Below, one piece after another: positions 39,848 to 50,298 of a stretch of DNA of 64,000 bases. Made by a program: the position numbers and the translations under genes. Location: positions 203,069-267,068 of the forward strand of contig NZ_RHUM01000008.1 of assembly GCF_003937915.1 (NCBI RefSeq), written 5' to 3'. Below the pieces are notes generated by a model that saw nothing but the letters and a program-made list of their open reading frames with translations, was not told the origin of the DNA and ran no database searches. Within the stretch, counting starts at the first letter, position 1. Every line of letters begins with the position of its first letter. This stretch comes from Erwinia sp. 198 (lineage in GTDB: Bacteria > Pseudomonadota > Gammaproteobacteria > Enterobacterales > Enterobacteriaceae).

Positions 39848-40113
39848 TTGCTCAATGGTTGAAAAAAAGACGCTACGTCAGGAATATCGGCACCATAATC
39901 GAAACGGCGTAAAAAGGCGGTGTCAAGATCGTCCTGATATGCCTGCCGGAAAACAGAAACTTCGGCCAGCAGTTCCCGGATCGCTTTACCGGAAACGCGA
40001 GTCGCGTAATAACTAAGCATTCCTTCAAGCGTATCTTCGCCGGTGATCTCTTCAGCATCCATATTGATGTACGTCATCATTAGCTTTTTCAATCGCGGGT
40101 AGCTGTCAATCAT
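39802..40113 (-). pseudogene. CdiI-like contact-dependent-inhibition immunity protein, truncated by frameshift
   Basis: The start MIDSYPRLKKLMMTYINMD followed by an acidic helical stretch is typical of a CDI immunity family whose members begin with a YPxLxxLxxxYxxxD pattern. The family-like reading ends at DVASFF; after the homopolymer (plus-strand A run 39862-39868) the frame changes and terminates within about 18 codons. The start codon overlaps the toxin stop by 8 bp, the usual toxin-immunity order. Assignment is by pattern. Confidence 0.65.
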
Positions 40114-40542
40114 ACGTCGGCTCCGGTTTTGGATAGACCGTCAGAATAAATTTGTCACGATCATGAATCGTCAGGCCTTCTTCCGCCCATTGCAGGATAA
40201 CAATTAATGTTCTGCTAACTATCGGCGCGCCGCCTGCGGGACGGTAACGAAAAAAACGTCCGATGGGATAATTATTCGTATATTCTACCGCTAAATCCCG
40301 AACTTCTTCCTCATCGATTCCAGCTGCCGCACCAGCCGTTTTTGGAAGGTGCACGGGGCTGAGAAAATCGCGCATTCAGTCAGTTCCGTATCGGTTTTAT
40401 TAACGTGACGCGCAAGCGTATGGCCGCCGGGTTTTGTGGGCGCCTCATGCTGTCTTAAATCGGTTTTCAAGATATCTGACATGATGTCAGTCAGCAGCCT
40501 TGCCTCAACGTCACCTGTCAAAGGCTGATTCCACAGATCCAT
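40106..40542 (-). pseudogene. CdiA-CT RNase A-like toxin remnant, frameshifted
   Basis: The first frame (from ATG 40542) holds GGHTLARHVNKTDTEL, the N-terminal catalytic motif of the bacterial RNase A-like CdiA-CT toxins. The second frame (ending 40106) carries RTLIVILQWAEEG and KFILTVYPKPEP, whose Thr-Val-Tyr matches the catalytic end of that family. One missing base near 40375 (after ELTE) separates them; restoring it gives a continuous domain of about 145 residues. A TGA stands directly before the ATG, so no large CdiA stalk is attached. Orphan and inactive as written. GC is lower than that of the neighbours. Confidence 0.75.
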
Positions 40543-40655
40543 TCAGGTCTCACTTAGCATAAATATTTTAAGCCTCTCACAATATGACAGGCTTAAGGTA
40601 AGTGATAGCAGCGGCTGCTAACTTTTGAAGCGGTCTCGCATAACAGGCTGAATTA

Positions 40656-41612
<957 letters not shown>

Positions 41613-42473
41613 CTAGCCGGGGCGGCGGTTGTTGGCATCGAACTCATTAAAATAGCTGATAACGCCATCCACTATAGCGCCGGCGATTTTCCGACGAAAA
41701 GCGGTGGTGCCCAGCAAGCGCTCTTCGGCGGGGTTGGTAATAAAAGAGGTTTCCACCAGCACCGAAGGGATAGAAGGCGATTTCAGCACGGCAAAAGCGG
41801 CCTGCTCGGGATGCTGACTGTGCAAATGGTGAATCGGCCGGATCTGGCTCAGCACGTGTTTGCCCAGCGTCAGGCTATTTTTAATCGTATCAGTCTGCAC
41901 CAAATCAAACAGCACCTGCTGTAGATAGTGATCCTTTTGCGCTACCTTGACGCCGCCCACGGCATCGGCAGCGTTTTCGCGCTCGGACAGATAGCGGGCC
42001 ATTCGGCTGCTGGCACCACGGTTGGAAAGGGCGAAAACCGAAGCGCCGTTGGCATCGGGGCTGGTAAAACCGTCGGCGTGTATCGACATAAAAAGATCGG
42101 CGCCGTGCTGGTGTGCAATTTCCACGCGCTCGCCCAGCGGGATAAAGCGATCGTTATCCCGCGTCAGTCGCGCCTCGATATGAGGATGATCGCTCAGCAT
42201 CTGACGGATATGTCCGGCTATCTCCAGCACCACGTGTTTTTCTTCCGAACCTTCTTCCCCTACCGCGCCGGAATCGATGCCGCCGTGGCCGGGATCGATC
42301 ATCACAATCCTTTTACCCTTTGCTTTAGGCGGCGTGGCCCCGTGCGCGGGTGCTGTTTTAAGCGGCGCTTCTTTTGCCCTGGCGGCACTGCCGCCCAGCA
42401 GCGCCAGCGCCAGGCCGGAAAGCAGCAGCTGACGGCGGGAAGTAAGCGGGGTCATCGGGCCAAACTTTTTCAT
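41613..42473 (-). CDS. amiA: N-acetylmuramoyl-L-alanine amidase AmiA (Tat-exported)
   Basis: Periplasmic zinc amidase that splits septal peptidoglycan during daughter-cell separation. 286 residues from ATG 42473, with GAGG 8 bases upstream. A twin-arginine signal (TSRRQLLLSGLALALL) directs folded export. The Amidase_3 domain has zinc ligands in DPGHGGID and MSIHADGF, and the catalytic Glu in VLVETSFITNP. Operon with hemF. Confidence 0.96.
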   Translation of the reverse strand: MKKFGPMTPLTSRRQLLLSGLALALLGGSAARAKEAPLKTAPAHGATPPKAKGKRIVMIDPGHGGIDSGAVGEEGSEEKHVVLEIAGHIRQMLSDHPHIEARLTRDNDRFIPLGERVEIAHQHGADLFMSIHADGFTSPDANGASVFALSNRGASSRMARYLSERENAADAVGGVKVAQKDHYLQQVLFDLVQTDTIKNSLTLGKHVLSQIRPIHHLHSQHPEQAAFAVLKSPSIPSVLVETSFITNPAEERLLGTTAFRRKIAGAIVDGVISYFNEFDANNRRPG

Positions 42474-42749
42474 TACAACATCCTCAGGGCGCAAAGTGCT
42501 TACTGTTATATCGTAACAATAAGGCGACAGCGAGGCGGGAACTATTTCAACGTTTTACTTTTTATTTCAGGCCGCTAACGGCAGCGTAAATTCACTGCTC
42601 GTGCAGCCAGCTGGAAAAGCGATCGCGCGCTATCTGGGGATTATGTAGCCGCTTTCTGCCACTTTCAGGCAATTATCTCTTCGGAGGGTTGCGCCCGCGA
42701 AAGAAACCGCGATAATCAACGAATTGTGGTTAACATCTGGGACAACGCT

Positions 42750-43175
42750 ATGGAAATTCGCGTATTTAGCCAGGACGATTTTGAAGAAGTGATCACCCTG
42801 TGGGAACGCTGCGATCTGCTGCGCCCGTGGAACGATCCGGAAATGGATATTGAGCGCAAACTTAATCACGATCCCGACCTGTTTCTGGTGGCGGTGGTCG
42901 GCGGCGCCGTGGTCGGTACGCTGATGGGCGGTTATGATGGCCATCGCGGTTCAGCCTACTATCTGGGCGTGCATCCCGACTATCAGGGCCGTGGCTTCGC
43001 CAATGCGCTGATCAACCGGCTTGAGAAAAAGCTGATTGCGCGCGGCTGCCCGAAAATCAACGTGATGGTGCGGGAAGAGAACGACGCGGTGTTGGGTTTC
43101 TATGAAAAGCTGGACTACGAGACGCAGGACAGCATGTTACTTGGTAAGCGCCTGATTGAAGACCGCGAATATTAA
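42750..43175 (+). CDS. ypeA: GNAT-family acetyltransferase YpeA
   Basis: 141 residues from ATG 42750 (MEIRVF), the E. coli start. The acetyl-CoA site is [15 protein letters not shown]. It is similar to E. coli YpeA over its whole length, including [17 protein letters not shown]. Substrate unknown. Likely co-transcribed with yfeZ, which starts 20 bp downstream. Confidence 0.94.
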   Translation: MEIRVFSQDDFEEVITLWERCDLLRPWNDPEMDIERKLNHDPDLFLVAVVGGAVVGTLMGGYDGHRGSAYYLGVHPDYQGRGFANALINRLEKKLIARGCPKINVMVREENDAVLGFYEKLDYETQDSMLLGKRLIEDREY

Positions 43176-43194
43176 GCCAGCCGACCGTTCCGCC

Positions 43195-43647
43195 ATGCGC
43201 TTCTACACGCCCGACGATTACGATGCCAAAGGCCAGCTGAAACTGCCGCTGGCCTTCTGGGGCGTGCTGTTACTGCAGGCGCGCACCTGGCTACTGTTTA
43301 TTATGGCCGGTGCTTCTCGCGACCAGGGCACGGCGCTGCTGGCGCTGTTCTACCCGGATACGCGCGCGTTCTGGACGGGCATTGCGCTGGGCGTGCCTGC
43401 AGCGCTGGGGCTGCTGCTGACCGGCTATCGCCAGCGTCTGCCGCGGCTCTGGCAGACGTGGCGCTGGGTACTTTGCCTGTCGCTGGCCGTGATGCTCTGC
43501 GTGCAGTTCGCCAGCCTCTGGCTGGGCGAGGACACGCTGTCGCCGTGGATGATCCTGTTTACCGGTTTCGATCTGCTGGCGCTGGGCTGGTTTGCCTTTA
43601 GCGCACGGCTGCGCGACTGTTTTGCGCCTGAGCAGCACCTCGAATAA
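43195..43647 (+). CDS. yfeZ: DUF2919 inner-membrane protein YfeZ
   Basis: 150 residues from ATG 43195 (MRFYTPDDYD). Four likely transmembrane segments, including AFWGVLLLQARTWLLFIMAG and a central GIALGVPAALGLLLTGY. Function unknown. Neighbours ypeA and yfeY are conserved. Confidence 0.92.
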   Translation: MRFYTPDDYDAKGQLKLPLAFWGVLLLQARTWLLFIMAGASRDQGTALLALFYPDTRAFWTGIALGVPAALGLLLTGYRQRLPRLWQTWRWVLCLSLAVMLCVQFASLWLGEDTLSPWMILFTGFDLLALGWFAFSARLRDCFAPEQHLE

Positions 43648-43672
43648 ACTTTTCTGCCGATCCGTACTCCAA
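43645..43672 (+). promoter_or_regulatory. Possible sigma-E promoter of yfeY
   Basis: TAAACTT (43645-43651) resembles the sigma-E -35 GGAACTT, and TCCAA (43668-43672) lies 16 bp downstream, the usual spacing. E. coli yfeY is known as RpoE-regulated. The match is partial. Confidence 0.4.
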
Positions 43673-43741
43673 CCTTTCTTTGGGGCTGCCGTAAAAGGCG
43701 ATGTGCTATGGCAGCCGCCTCTCTTTTTGTCAGGAGTTTTC

Positions 43742-44353
43742 ATGAAAACCGTTCGTCCTTTAGCCCTGGCCGCGGCCGTTATGCTGGCTGGCTGCGCCAG
43801 CTCCGGCGACGCCGCACCGGCCACTCACGGGGCCACCTGGTGGAATCCGCTGACCTATTCCTGGTCCAGCCTCTCGCCCTGGCACTGGTTCGGTTCTGCT
43901 ATTGAGGCCAGCGAGCAGGGCGTTGGCGGCCTGAACGGCGCTACCGCGATGAACGAGCAGGCGGTTGGCGAAGCGCTGAACGGCGACTATCAGATACGTA
44001 AAGGGATGCGCGGCGAAAACGGCAAGGTTATCACCTTCTTCCAGGCGCTCGACGGCAAAGAGGTGAAGCTGGAAATCACGGGCGAAACCAGCGTCAGCGA
44101 GGTGAGGGTAATGGATGACAGCATCCAGACTACCTCTGGCGTGAAGATAGGCACGCCTTTCAGCGACCTCTATAGCCGCGCTTTCGGTGCCTGTCAGAAG
44201 GCGGCGGGCGGCAAGGGAGTCGAGTGCCGCGCGCCGGACAGCCAGCATATCAGCTACGTCTTTACCGGCGAATGGCACGGGCCGGAAGGGCTGTTGCCGT
44301 CTGACGATACGCTGAAAAAATGGCAGGTAAGCCAGATCGTCTGGCGCCGCTGA
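43742..44353 (+). CDS. yfeY: RpoE-regulated lipoprotein YfeY (DUF1131)
   Basis: 203 residues from ATG 43742 with AGGAG before it. A lipoprotein signal ends in LAGCASS (Cys at about 18). The mature domain opens with a Trp-rich WWNPLTYSWSSLSPWHWFG, typical of DUF1131. Function unknown, linked to envelope stress. A GC-rich hairpin (44361-44368 with 44383-44390) follows. Confidence 0.93.
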   Translation: MKTVRPLALAAAVMLAGCASSGDAAPATHGATWWNPLTYSWSSLSPWHWFGSAIEASEQGVGGLNGATAMNEQAVGEALNGDYQIRKGMRGENGKVITFFQALDGKEVKLEITGETSVSEVRVMDDSIQTTSGVKIGTPFSDLYSRAFGACQKAAGGKGVECRAPDSQHISYVFTGEWHGPEGLLPSDDTLKKWQVSQIVWRR

Positions 44354-44712
44354 TTGGCCTGCGGCGGCGTGTCAGAAGAAGGGCCGCCGCCGCTACCGTT
44401 ATCAGAAACAGATTGGAACAGTAATTGCGCTTGCCGTTCTTTTTCCGATTGTTTTACGCGCGTAGCGTTCCCGGCCGCGTCATTACAGGCCGTCCGGCGT
44501 ATCCGCGGCTGTTCCCTTTACATGACGTTCCCCTTGCGCGGTAGTTTCTTCAAACAGGCTTTCTATTTCTGCGCGTTGCATAACCTGTCCCGCCCGCTTA
44601 TAGCTTTTTAAACTTCCAAATCACCAAACGGTATATAAAACAGTTACTCCTTTTCGTGTGGTTATAAATAAACTGAACCCTCTCAGGCCGTGAGACGGGC
44701 CATCTTTCCGGG
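44354..44712 (+). promoter_or_regulatory. cysP promoter region (probably CysB-activated)
   Basis: 359 bp without a gene. The last 100 bp are AT-rich, as in CysB-controlled promoters. A -10-like TATAAA lies at 44663-44668 with a poor -35 (ACAGTT at 44640), consistent with activator dependence. CysB sites cannot be defined by eye. Confidence 0.42.
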
Positions 44713-45726
44713 ATGAACAGCATGACCACACTGAAAAAAATCTGTAGCGGCGCCGTTCTGCTGCTGCTGGCCGGCTCAGCCCAGGCGACAGAGCTGCTGA
44801 ACAGCTCTTATGATGTCTCACGCGAACTGTTTGCGGCCCTGAACACGCCTTTTGAACAAAGTTGGGCGCAGCAAAACGGCGGTGACAAGCTGACGATCAG
44901 GCAGTCACATGCCGGTTCGTCCAAACAGGCGCTGGCCATTTTGCAGGGCCTGAAAGCCGATGTCGTCACCTATAATCAGTTGACCGACGTGCAGATCCTG
45001 CACGATCGCGGCAACCTTATTCCGGCGGACTGGCGGCAGCGTTTACCCAACAACAGCTCGCCTTTCTATTCCACCATGGCTTTTCTGGTGCGCAAGGGCA
45101 ATCCAAAGCGGATTCATGACTGGCGCGACCTGGTCAAAAGCGACGTAAAGCTAATATTTCCTAATCCAAAAACTTCCGGCAACGGTCGTTATACCTGGCT
45201 GGCCGCGTGGGGTGCGGCGGATAAAGCGGACGGACACGACAAAGCAAAAACCGAAAGGTTTATGGCGCAGTTCCTTAAAAACGTCGAGGTTTTTGATACC
45301 GGCGGGCGCGGCGCGACCACCACTTTCGTCGAGCGCGGGCTTGGCGACGTGCTGATCAGTTTTGAGTCGGAAGTGAACACTATCCGTAATCAGTACCCGC
45401 AGCAGGATTTTGAGGTAATTGTCCCGCACAGCAACGTGCTGGCGGAATTCCCGGTCACATGGATCGATAAAAACGTGGCGGTCAACCATACGGAAAAAGC
45501 GGCCAAAGCGTACCTGAACTATCTCTACACGCCTGCGGCGCAGAAAATCATCACTCAATATTATTACCGCGTAAATAATCCTGAGCTGATGGCGCAGCAG
45601 CAGCGCTTTCCGGCCGTCGATTTGTTCCGCGTGGAACAGGTATTCGGCAGCTGGGAGCAGGTCATGAAAACGCAGTTCGCCAGCGGTGGCGAACTGGATA
45701 AGTTGTTAGCAGCGGGACGTGAGTAA
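44713..45726 (+). CDS. cysP: Thiosulfate/sulfate-binding periplasmic protein CysP
   Basis: Captures thiosulfate and sulfate for the CysUWA transporter. 337 residues from ATG 44713; ATG 44722 with GGGA before it is a good alternative. The signal peptide ends [25 protein letters not shown] and [21 protein letters not shown] are diagnostic, and [27 protein letters not shown] lines the ligand site. The stop overlaps the cysU start (TAATG). Confidence 0.95.
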   Translation: MNSMTTLKKICSGAVLLLLAGSAQATELLNSSYDVSRELFAALNTPFEQSWAQQNGGDKLTIRQSHAGSSKQALAILQGLKADVVTYNQLTDVQILHDRGNLIPADWRQRLPNNSSPFYSTMAFLVRKGNPKRIHDWRDLVKSDVKLIFPNPKTSGNGRYTWLAAWGAADKADGHDKAKTERFMAQFLKNVEVFDTGGRGATTTFVERGLGDVLISFESEVNTIRNQYPQQDFEVIVPHSNVLAEFPVTWIDKNVAVNHTEKAAKAYLNYLYTPAAQKIITQYYYRVNNPELMAQQQRFPAVDLFRVEQVFGSWEQVMKTQFASGGELDKLLAAGRE

Positions 45727-46559
45727 TGTTTGCCACTAAAAGTAAGCGCGTGCTGCCCGGCTTTGGACTGAGCCTGGGCAGTAGTCTGTTTTTTACCTGT
45801 CTGATCCTGCTGTTGCCGATCAGCGCGCTGCTGATGCAGCTGTCTGAGATGACACTGGCGCAGTATTGGGACGTGGTAACCAATCCTCAAATGATTGCGG
45901 CCTATAAGGTAACGCTGCTGTCGGCGGGCGTCGCCTCGTTGTTTAACGCCTTTTTCGGCATGCTGATGGCCTGGATCCTGACCCGCTACCGTTTTCCGGG
46001 GCGCGCGCTGCTGGATGGCTTAATGGATCTACCTTTTGCGCTGCCGACGGCGGTAGCGGGCCTGACGCTGGCCGGGCTTTTTTCCGTGAACGGCTGGTAC
46101 GGGCAGTGGCTGGCGCAGTTCGATATTAAAGTTTCCTACACCTGGCTCGGGATCGCCGTGGCGATGGCCTTTACCAGCATTCCTTTCGTGGTGCGCACGG
46201 TGCAGCCGGTGCTGGAAGAGCTTGGCCCGGAATATGAAGAGGCGGCAGAAACCCTCGGCGCCACGCCGTTTCAGAGTTTCCGCCGCGTAGTACTGCCGGA
46301 AGTTGGCCCGGCGCTGCTGGCCGGCACGGCGCTCTCTTTTACCCGCAGCCTGGGCGAGTTCGGCGCGGTGATCTTTATTGCCGGTAATATCGCCTGGAAA
46401 ACCGAGGTGACCTCGCTGATGATTTTCGTGCGCCTGCAGGAGTTCGACTATCCGGCAGCCAGCGCCATCGCTTCGGTGATCCTGGCCGCCTCGCTGCTGC
46501 TGCTGTTTGCGATTAACATCCTACAAAGCCGCTTTGGCCGTCGTCTTGGAGGTCAATAA
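45726..46559 (+). CDS. cysU: Sulfate/thiosulfate ABC permease CysU (CysT)
   Basis: One of two inner-membrane permeases of the importer. 277 residues with six hydrophobic segments; the EAA loop (EYEEAAETLGATPFQSFRRV) contacts CysA. GLSLGSSLFFTCLILLLPIS is the first segment. Start and stop both overlap neighbours by one base, so cysPUWA is tightly coupled. Confidence 0.96.
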   Translation: MFATKSKRVLPGFGLSLGSSLFFTCLILLLPISALLMQLSEMTLAQYWDVVTNPQMIAAYKVTLLSAGVASLFNAFFGMLMAWILTRYRFPGRALLDGLMDLPFALPTAVAGLTLAGLFSVNGWYGQWLAQFDIKVSYTWLGIAVAMAFTSIPFVVRTVQPVLEELGPEYEEAAETLGATPFQSFRRVVLPEVGPALLAGTALSFTRSLGEFGAVIFIAGNIAWKTEVTSLMIFVRLQEFDYPAASAIASVILAASLLLLFAINILQSRFGRRLGGQ

Positions 46560-47419
46560 TGGCTGACGTTACCGAACTGAATCACATTGGACGCGATCGT
46601 CCGCGCTGGGGCAAGTGGCTGCTGATCGCCACGGGCATGATCGTCTCGCTCGGCCTGCTGGTGGTACCGCTTATCGCTATTTTCGCCAGCGCCTTTTCCG
46701 ACGGCGTGATGGCGATGTTCAGCAACCTGAAAGATGGCGACATGCTGCACGCCATCTGGCTGACCGTGCTGATGGCGCTGATCACCGTGCCGGTTAACCT
46801 GGTGTTCGGCACGCTGTTGGCCTGGCTGGTGACGCGCTTTACCTTTCCTGGCCGCCAGCTGCTGCTGACGCTGTTTGATATTCCTTTTGCCGTGTCGCCG
46901 GTGGTGGCGGGGCTGATGTATCTGCTGTTCTGGGGGGTTAACGGCCCGGCTGGCGGCTGGCTGGACGAGCACGGCATTCAGCTGATGTTCTCCTGGCCGG
47001 GTATGGCGATGGTCACCATTTTCGTGACCTGTCCGTTTGTGGTGCGCGAACTGGTGCCGGTGATGCTGAGCCAGGGCAGCAGTGAAGATGAAGCCGCAGT
47101 GCTGCTTGGCGCCTCCGGCTGGAAGATGTTCTGGCGCGTTACGCTGCCGAATATCCGCTGGGCGCTGCTGTACGGCCTGGTATTAACCAACGCGCGTGCG
47201 ATTGGCGAGTTTGGCGCGGTTTCAGTGGTTTCGGGATCGATTCGCGGCGAAACCTACACGCTGCCGCTACAGGTAGAATTACTGCATCAGGACTACAACA
47301 GCGTGGGCGCTTTTACCGCCGCCGCGCTGCTGACCCTGATGGCGATAGTCACGCTGTTTCTGAAAAGCGCGCTGCAATGGCGTTTAGAACGCCGCGCGCA
47401 ACGGGAGGGGGAACAATGA
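46559..47419 (+). CDS. cysW: Sulfate/thiosulfate ABC permease CysW
   Basis: Second permease of the importer. 286 residues. [20 protein letters not shown] is the EAA loop and [18 protein letters not shown] the conserved segment after it. The last codons overlap the start of cysA (ATGA). Confidence 0.96.
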   Translation: MADVTELNHIGRDRPRWGKWLLIATGMIVSLGLLVVPLIAIFASAFSDGVMAMFSNLKDGDMLHAIWLTVLMALITVPVNLVFGTLLAWLVTRFTFPGRQLLLTLFDIPFAVSPVVAGLMYLLFWGVNGPAGGWLDEHGIQLMFSWPGMAMVTIFVTCPFVVRELVPVMLSQGSSEDEAAVLLGASGWKMFWRVTLPNIRWALLYGLVLTNARAIGEFGAVSVVSGSIRGETYTLPLQVELLHQDYNSVGAFTAAALLTLMAIVTLFLKSALQWRLERRAQREGEQ

Positions 47420-48510
47420 GCATTGAAATCAGTAACATCAACAAATCCTTTGGCCGGACTAAAGTGCTGAACGATATTTCGCTGGATATCCCTTCTGGTC
47501 AGATGGTGGCGCTGCTGGGCCCGTCCGGCTCCGGGAAAACCACGCTGCTGCGTATTATCGCTGGCCTGGAGAGCCAGAACAGCGGCCGTCTGAGCTTTCA
47601 CGGCAACGACGTGTCGCGGCTGCACGCCCGCGATCGTCGCGTCGGCTTTGTATTCCAGCACTATGCGCTGTTCCGTCATATGACGGTATTCGACAATATC
47701 GCGTTTGGCCTGACCGTGCTGCCGCGTCGGGAACGCCCTTCTGCGGCGGCCATTAAAGAAAAAGTCACGCGCCTGCTGGAGATGGTGCAGCTGGGACATC
47801 TGGCCGGGCGTTTCCCGGCACAGCTTTCCGGCGGACAGAAACAGCGTGTGGCGCTGGCGCGCGCGCTGGCTGTCGATCCGCAAATTCTGCTACTTGATGA
47901 ACCCTTCGGCGCGCTGGATGCGCAGGTGCGTAAAGAGCTGCGCCGCTGGCTGCGACAGCTGCACGAAGAGCTGAAGTTCACCAGCGTCTTTGTTACCCAC
48001 GATCAGGAAGAGGCGATGGAAGTCGCCGATCGCGTGGTGGTGATGAGCCAGGGTAATATTGAGCAGGCTGGCGCGCCGGATGAAGTATGGCGCGAGCCGG
48101 CCACCCGTTTCGTGCTGGAATTCCTGGGCGAAGTGAACCGCTTTGATGCCGAAGTGCACGGTTCGCAGTTCCACGTTGGCGCGCATCGCTGGCCGCTGGG
48201 CTATGCGCCAGCGCATCAGGGCGCGGTCGAACTGTTCCTGCGCCCGTGGGAAATCGACGTCAGCCGCCAGAGCAGCCTGGAAACGCCGCTGCCGGTGCAG
48301 GTGCTGGAAGTCAGCCCGCGCGGTCACTACTGGCAGCTGGTGGCGCAGCCGGCGGGCTGGGGTGAGCAGCATGAACCGATCACGGTAGTGATGGAAGGCG
48401 AGCAAAGCGCGCCGATCCGCGGCGAGCGCCTCTTTGTCGGCCTGCAACAGGCGCGCCTTTATAAAGGCGATACGCCGCTGCGGCAGGTTGCCTTTGCGCA
48501 GAGCGCCTGA
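47416..48510 (+). CDS. cysA: Sulfate/thiosulfate ABC transporter ATPase CysA
   Basis: ATPase of the importer. 364 residues from ATG 47416 ([13 protein letters not shown]), preceded by GGGAGGGGG. Walker [10 protein letters not shown], signature LSGGQKQR, Walker [14 protein letters not shown]-loop VTHDQEEA. The C-terminal extension (about 235-364) is the regulatory TOBE-like domain. It is followed by a terminator before cysM. Confidence 0.97.
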   Translation: MSIEISNINKSFGRTKVLNDISLDIPSGQMVALLGPSGSGKTTLLRIIAGLESQNSGRLSFHGNDVSRLHARDRRVGFVFQHYALFRHMTVFDNIAFGLTVLPRRERPSAAAIKEKVTRLLEMVQLGHLAGRFPAQLSGGQKQRVALARALAVDPQILLLDEPFGALDAQVRKELRRWLRQLHEELKFTSVFVTHDQEEAMEVADRVVVMSQGNIEQAGAPDEVWREPATRFVLEFLGEVNRFDAEVHGSQFHVGAHRWPLGYAPAHQGAVELFLRPWEIDVSRQSSLETPLPVQVLEVSPRGHYWQLVAQPAGWGEQHEPITVVMEGEQSAPIRGERLFVGLQQARLYKGDTPLRQVAFAQSA

Positions 48511-48529
48511 TATTTTCTACCGCCATCCG

Positions 48530-48554
48530 GGTCAGGTTATGCCTGACCTTTTTT
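48530..48554 (+). terminator. Terminator/attenuator between cysA and cysM
   Basis: GGTCAGG (48530-48536) pairs with CCTGACC (48542-48548) and six Ts follow. It would limit read-through from cysPUWA into cysM. Confidence 0.82.
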
Positions 48555-48584
48555 GCCGGTAAGGCCTTCTTCAGGAACCATCAC

Positions 48585-49472
48585 TTGACCACGCTCGAAC
48601 AAACCATCGGCAACACGCCATTGATCAGGCTTCAGCGGCTGACACCGGATAACGGCAGCGAAATCTGGCTGAAGCTTGAGGGCAATAACCCCGGCGGCTC
48701 GGTCAAAGATCGCGCCGCGCTGTCGATGATCCAACAGGCGGAGCAGCGTGGCGAAATCCGGCCCGGCGATATACTGATCGAGGCGACCAGCGGCAATACG
48801 GGTATCGCGCTGGCGATGATCGCCGCGATGAAAGGCTACCGTATGAAGCTGCTGATGCCCGATAACATGAGCATCGAGCGCCAGGCGGCGATGCGGGCCT
48901 ACGGCGCGGAGCTGCTGCTGGTAAGCCGCGAGCGGGGCATGGAAGGCGCGCGTGATTTAGCCCGTGATATGGAAGCGCGTGGAGAGGGCAAAGTGCTCGA
49001 TCAGTTTAATAATCCCGATAATCCGCTGGGCCATTACGCCACCACCGGCCCGGAAATCTGGCAGCAAAGCGCAGGAAGATTGACGCACTTTGTCTCCAGT
49101 ATGGGCACCACCGGCACCATCACCGGCGTGGGACGCTATCTGAAAGAGCAGAGCGGAACGGTTGCTATCGTGGGATTACAGCCCGCCGAAGGCAACAGCA
49201 TTCCCGGCATTCGCCGCTGGCCGCAGGCCTATCTTCCCGCCATCTATCGGCCGGAGCTGATCGACCGCATCCTGGATATGACCCAGCAGGAGGCGGAGGA
49301 AACCATGCGTCTGCTGGCGCGCCGTGAAGGTATTTTCTGCGGCGTCAGTTCCGGCGGGGCGGTGGCCGGCGCGCTGCGTATTGCGCAAGAGCAGCCCGGC
49401 AGCGTTATTGTCGCTATTGTTTGCGATCGTGGCGACAGATACCTCTCTACCGGCGTGCACACGCCAGCCTGA
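48585..49472 (+). CDS. cysM: O-acetylserine sulfhydrylase B CysM (TTG start)
   Basis: PLP enzyme making cysteine from O-acetylserine, and S-sulfocysteine from thiosulfate. 295 residues starting at TTG 48585; AGGA lies 8 bases before it, and the translation begins TTLEQTIGNTPL as in E. coli. PLP-binding K41 in GGSVKDRA, substrate loop TSGNTGIA, phosphate loop SSMGTTGTITG. It is a little shorter than E. coli CysM at the C-terminus. Confidence 0.94.
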   Translation: MTTLEQTIGNTPLIRLQRLTPDNGSEIWLKLEGNNPGGSVKDRAALSMIQQAEQRGEIRPGDILIEATSGNTGIALAMIAAMKGYRMKLLMPDNMSIERQAAMRAYGAELLLVSRERGMEGARDLARDMEARGEGKVLDQFNNPDNPLGHYATTGPEIWQQSAGRLTHFVSSMGTTGTITGVGRYLKEQSGTVAIVGLQPAEGNSIPGIRRWPQAYLPAIYRPELIDRILDMTQQEAEETMRLLARREGIFCGVSSGGAVAGALRIAQEQPGSVIVAIVCDRGDRYLSTGVHTPA

Positions 49473-49485
49473 TATCCCTCCTGAC

Positions 49486-49511
49486 CGGCCCGCGTTTTCG
49501 GGCCGCTCTTC
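49486..49511 (+). terminator. cysM terminator (weak T tract)
   Basis: CGGCCCG (49486-49492) pairs with CGGGCCG (49499-49505), followed by CTCTTCC rather than a pure T run. Confidence 0.5.
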
Positions 49512-49617
49512 CGTTCAATTTGTGCTCATGCCGTTACACTGTAAGGATTGGGTAAAACCTGCTGCTATTGTTTGAGCAACAGGTGAAAATAGTGCCTGGC
49601 CTGGAGAGAGATAACGC

Positions 49618-50298
49618 ATGAAAATTTTACTGGTTGATGACGATCTGGAGCTGGGCACCATGCTCAGCCAGTATCTGATTGCCGAAGGATTTGACGCCAC
49701 GCTGGTGCTGAGCGGCAAAGCAGGGATTGAAGGGGCGATGTCGGGCGGCTATAGCGCAATGATCCTGGATATCATGCTGCCGGATATGAGCGGCATTGAT
49801 GTGCTGCGTCAGGTGCGGCAGAGTAGCCGCCTGCCGGTCATCATGCTGACAGCGAAGGGCGACAATATCGACCGCGTCATCGGCCTGGAAATGGGGGCCG
49901 ATGACTATATGCCTAAACCTTGCTATCCGCGCGAGCTGGTCGCCCGGCTGCGCGCCGTGCTGCGCCGCGTTGAAGAACAGCCGGTGGTGGTGGAAAGCCG
50001 TGAAGTGGTCAGCTGGGGCGAGCTGACGCTAAACCCGGCCACGCGTATCAGCCAATGGCAGAAGCAGCCGTTCGATCTCACCGCTTCGGAATTTAATCTG
50101 CTGGATCTGCTGCTGCGCTCGCCCGACCGCGTGGTCTCTAAAGATGAGCTGTCGGAAAAGGGGCTGGGTCGTCCTCGCGAAGCCTACGATCGCAGCGTGG
50201 ACGTGCATATCAGTAATATTCGTCAGAAGCTTTCCGCTTTAACCCGTGACGCCATCACCATTGAAACCGTTCGTAGCATCGGCTATCGCATCCGATGA
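49618..50298 (+). CDS. OmpR-family response regulator (CpxR-like)
   Basis: 226 residues. Receiver domain with acidic DDD (7-9) and phospho-acceptor D51 (SAMILDIMLPD), Lys in DDYMPKPCYP; winged-helix domain about 130-225 ending in the wing VRSIGYRIR. Most like the CpxR group (the MPKPCYPRELVARLRAVLRR segment), but the genomic place is not cpx. Cognate kinase follows with a 4-bp overlap. Target genes unknown. Located where E. coli has pdxK. Confidence 0.85.
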   Translation: MKILLVDDDLELGTMLSQYLIAEGFDATLVLSGKAGIEGAMSGGYSAMILDIMLPDMSGIDVLRQVRQSSRLPVIMLTAKGDNIDRVIGLEMGADDYMPKPCYPRELVARLRAVLRRVEEQPVVVESREVVSWGELTLNPATRISQWQKQPFDLTASEFNLLDLLLRSPDRVVSKDELSEKGLGRPREAYDRSVDVHISNIRQKLSALTRDAITIETVRSIGYRIR

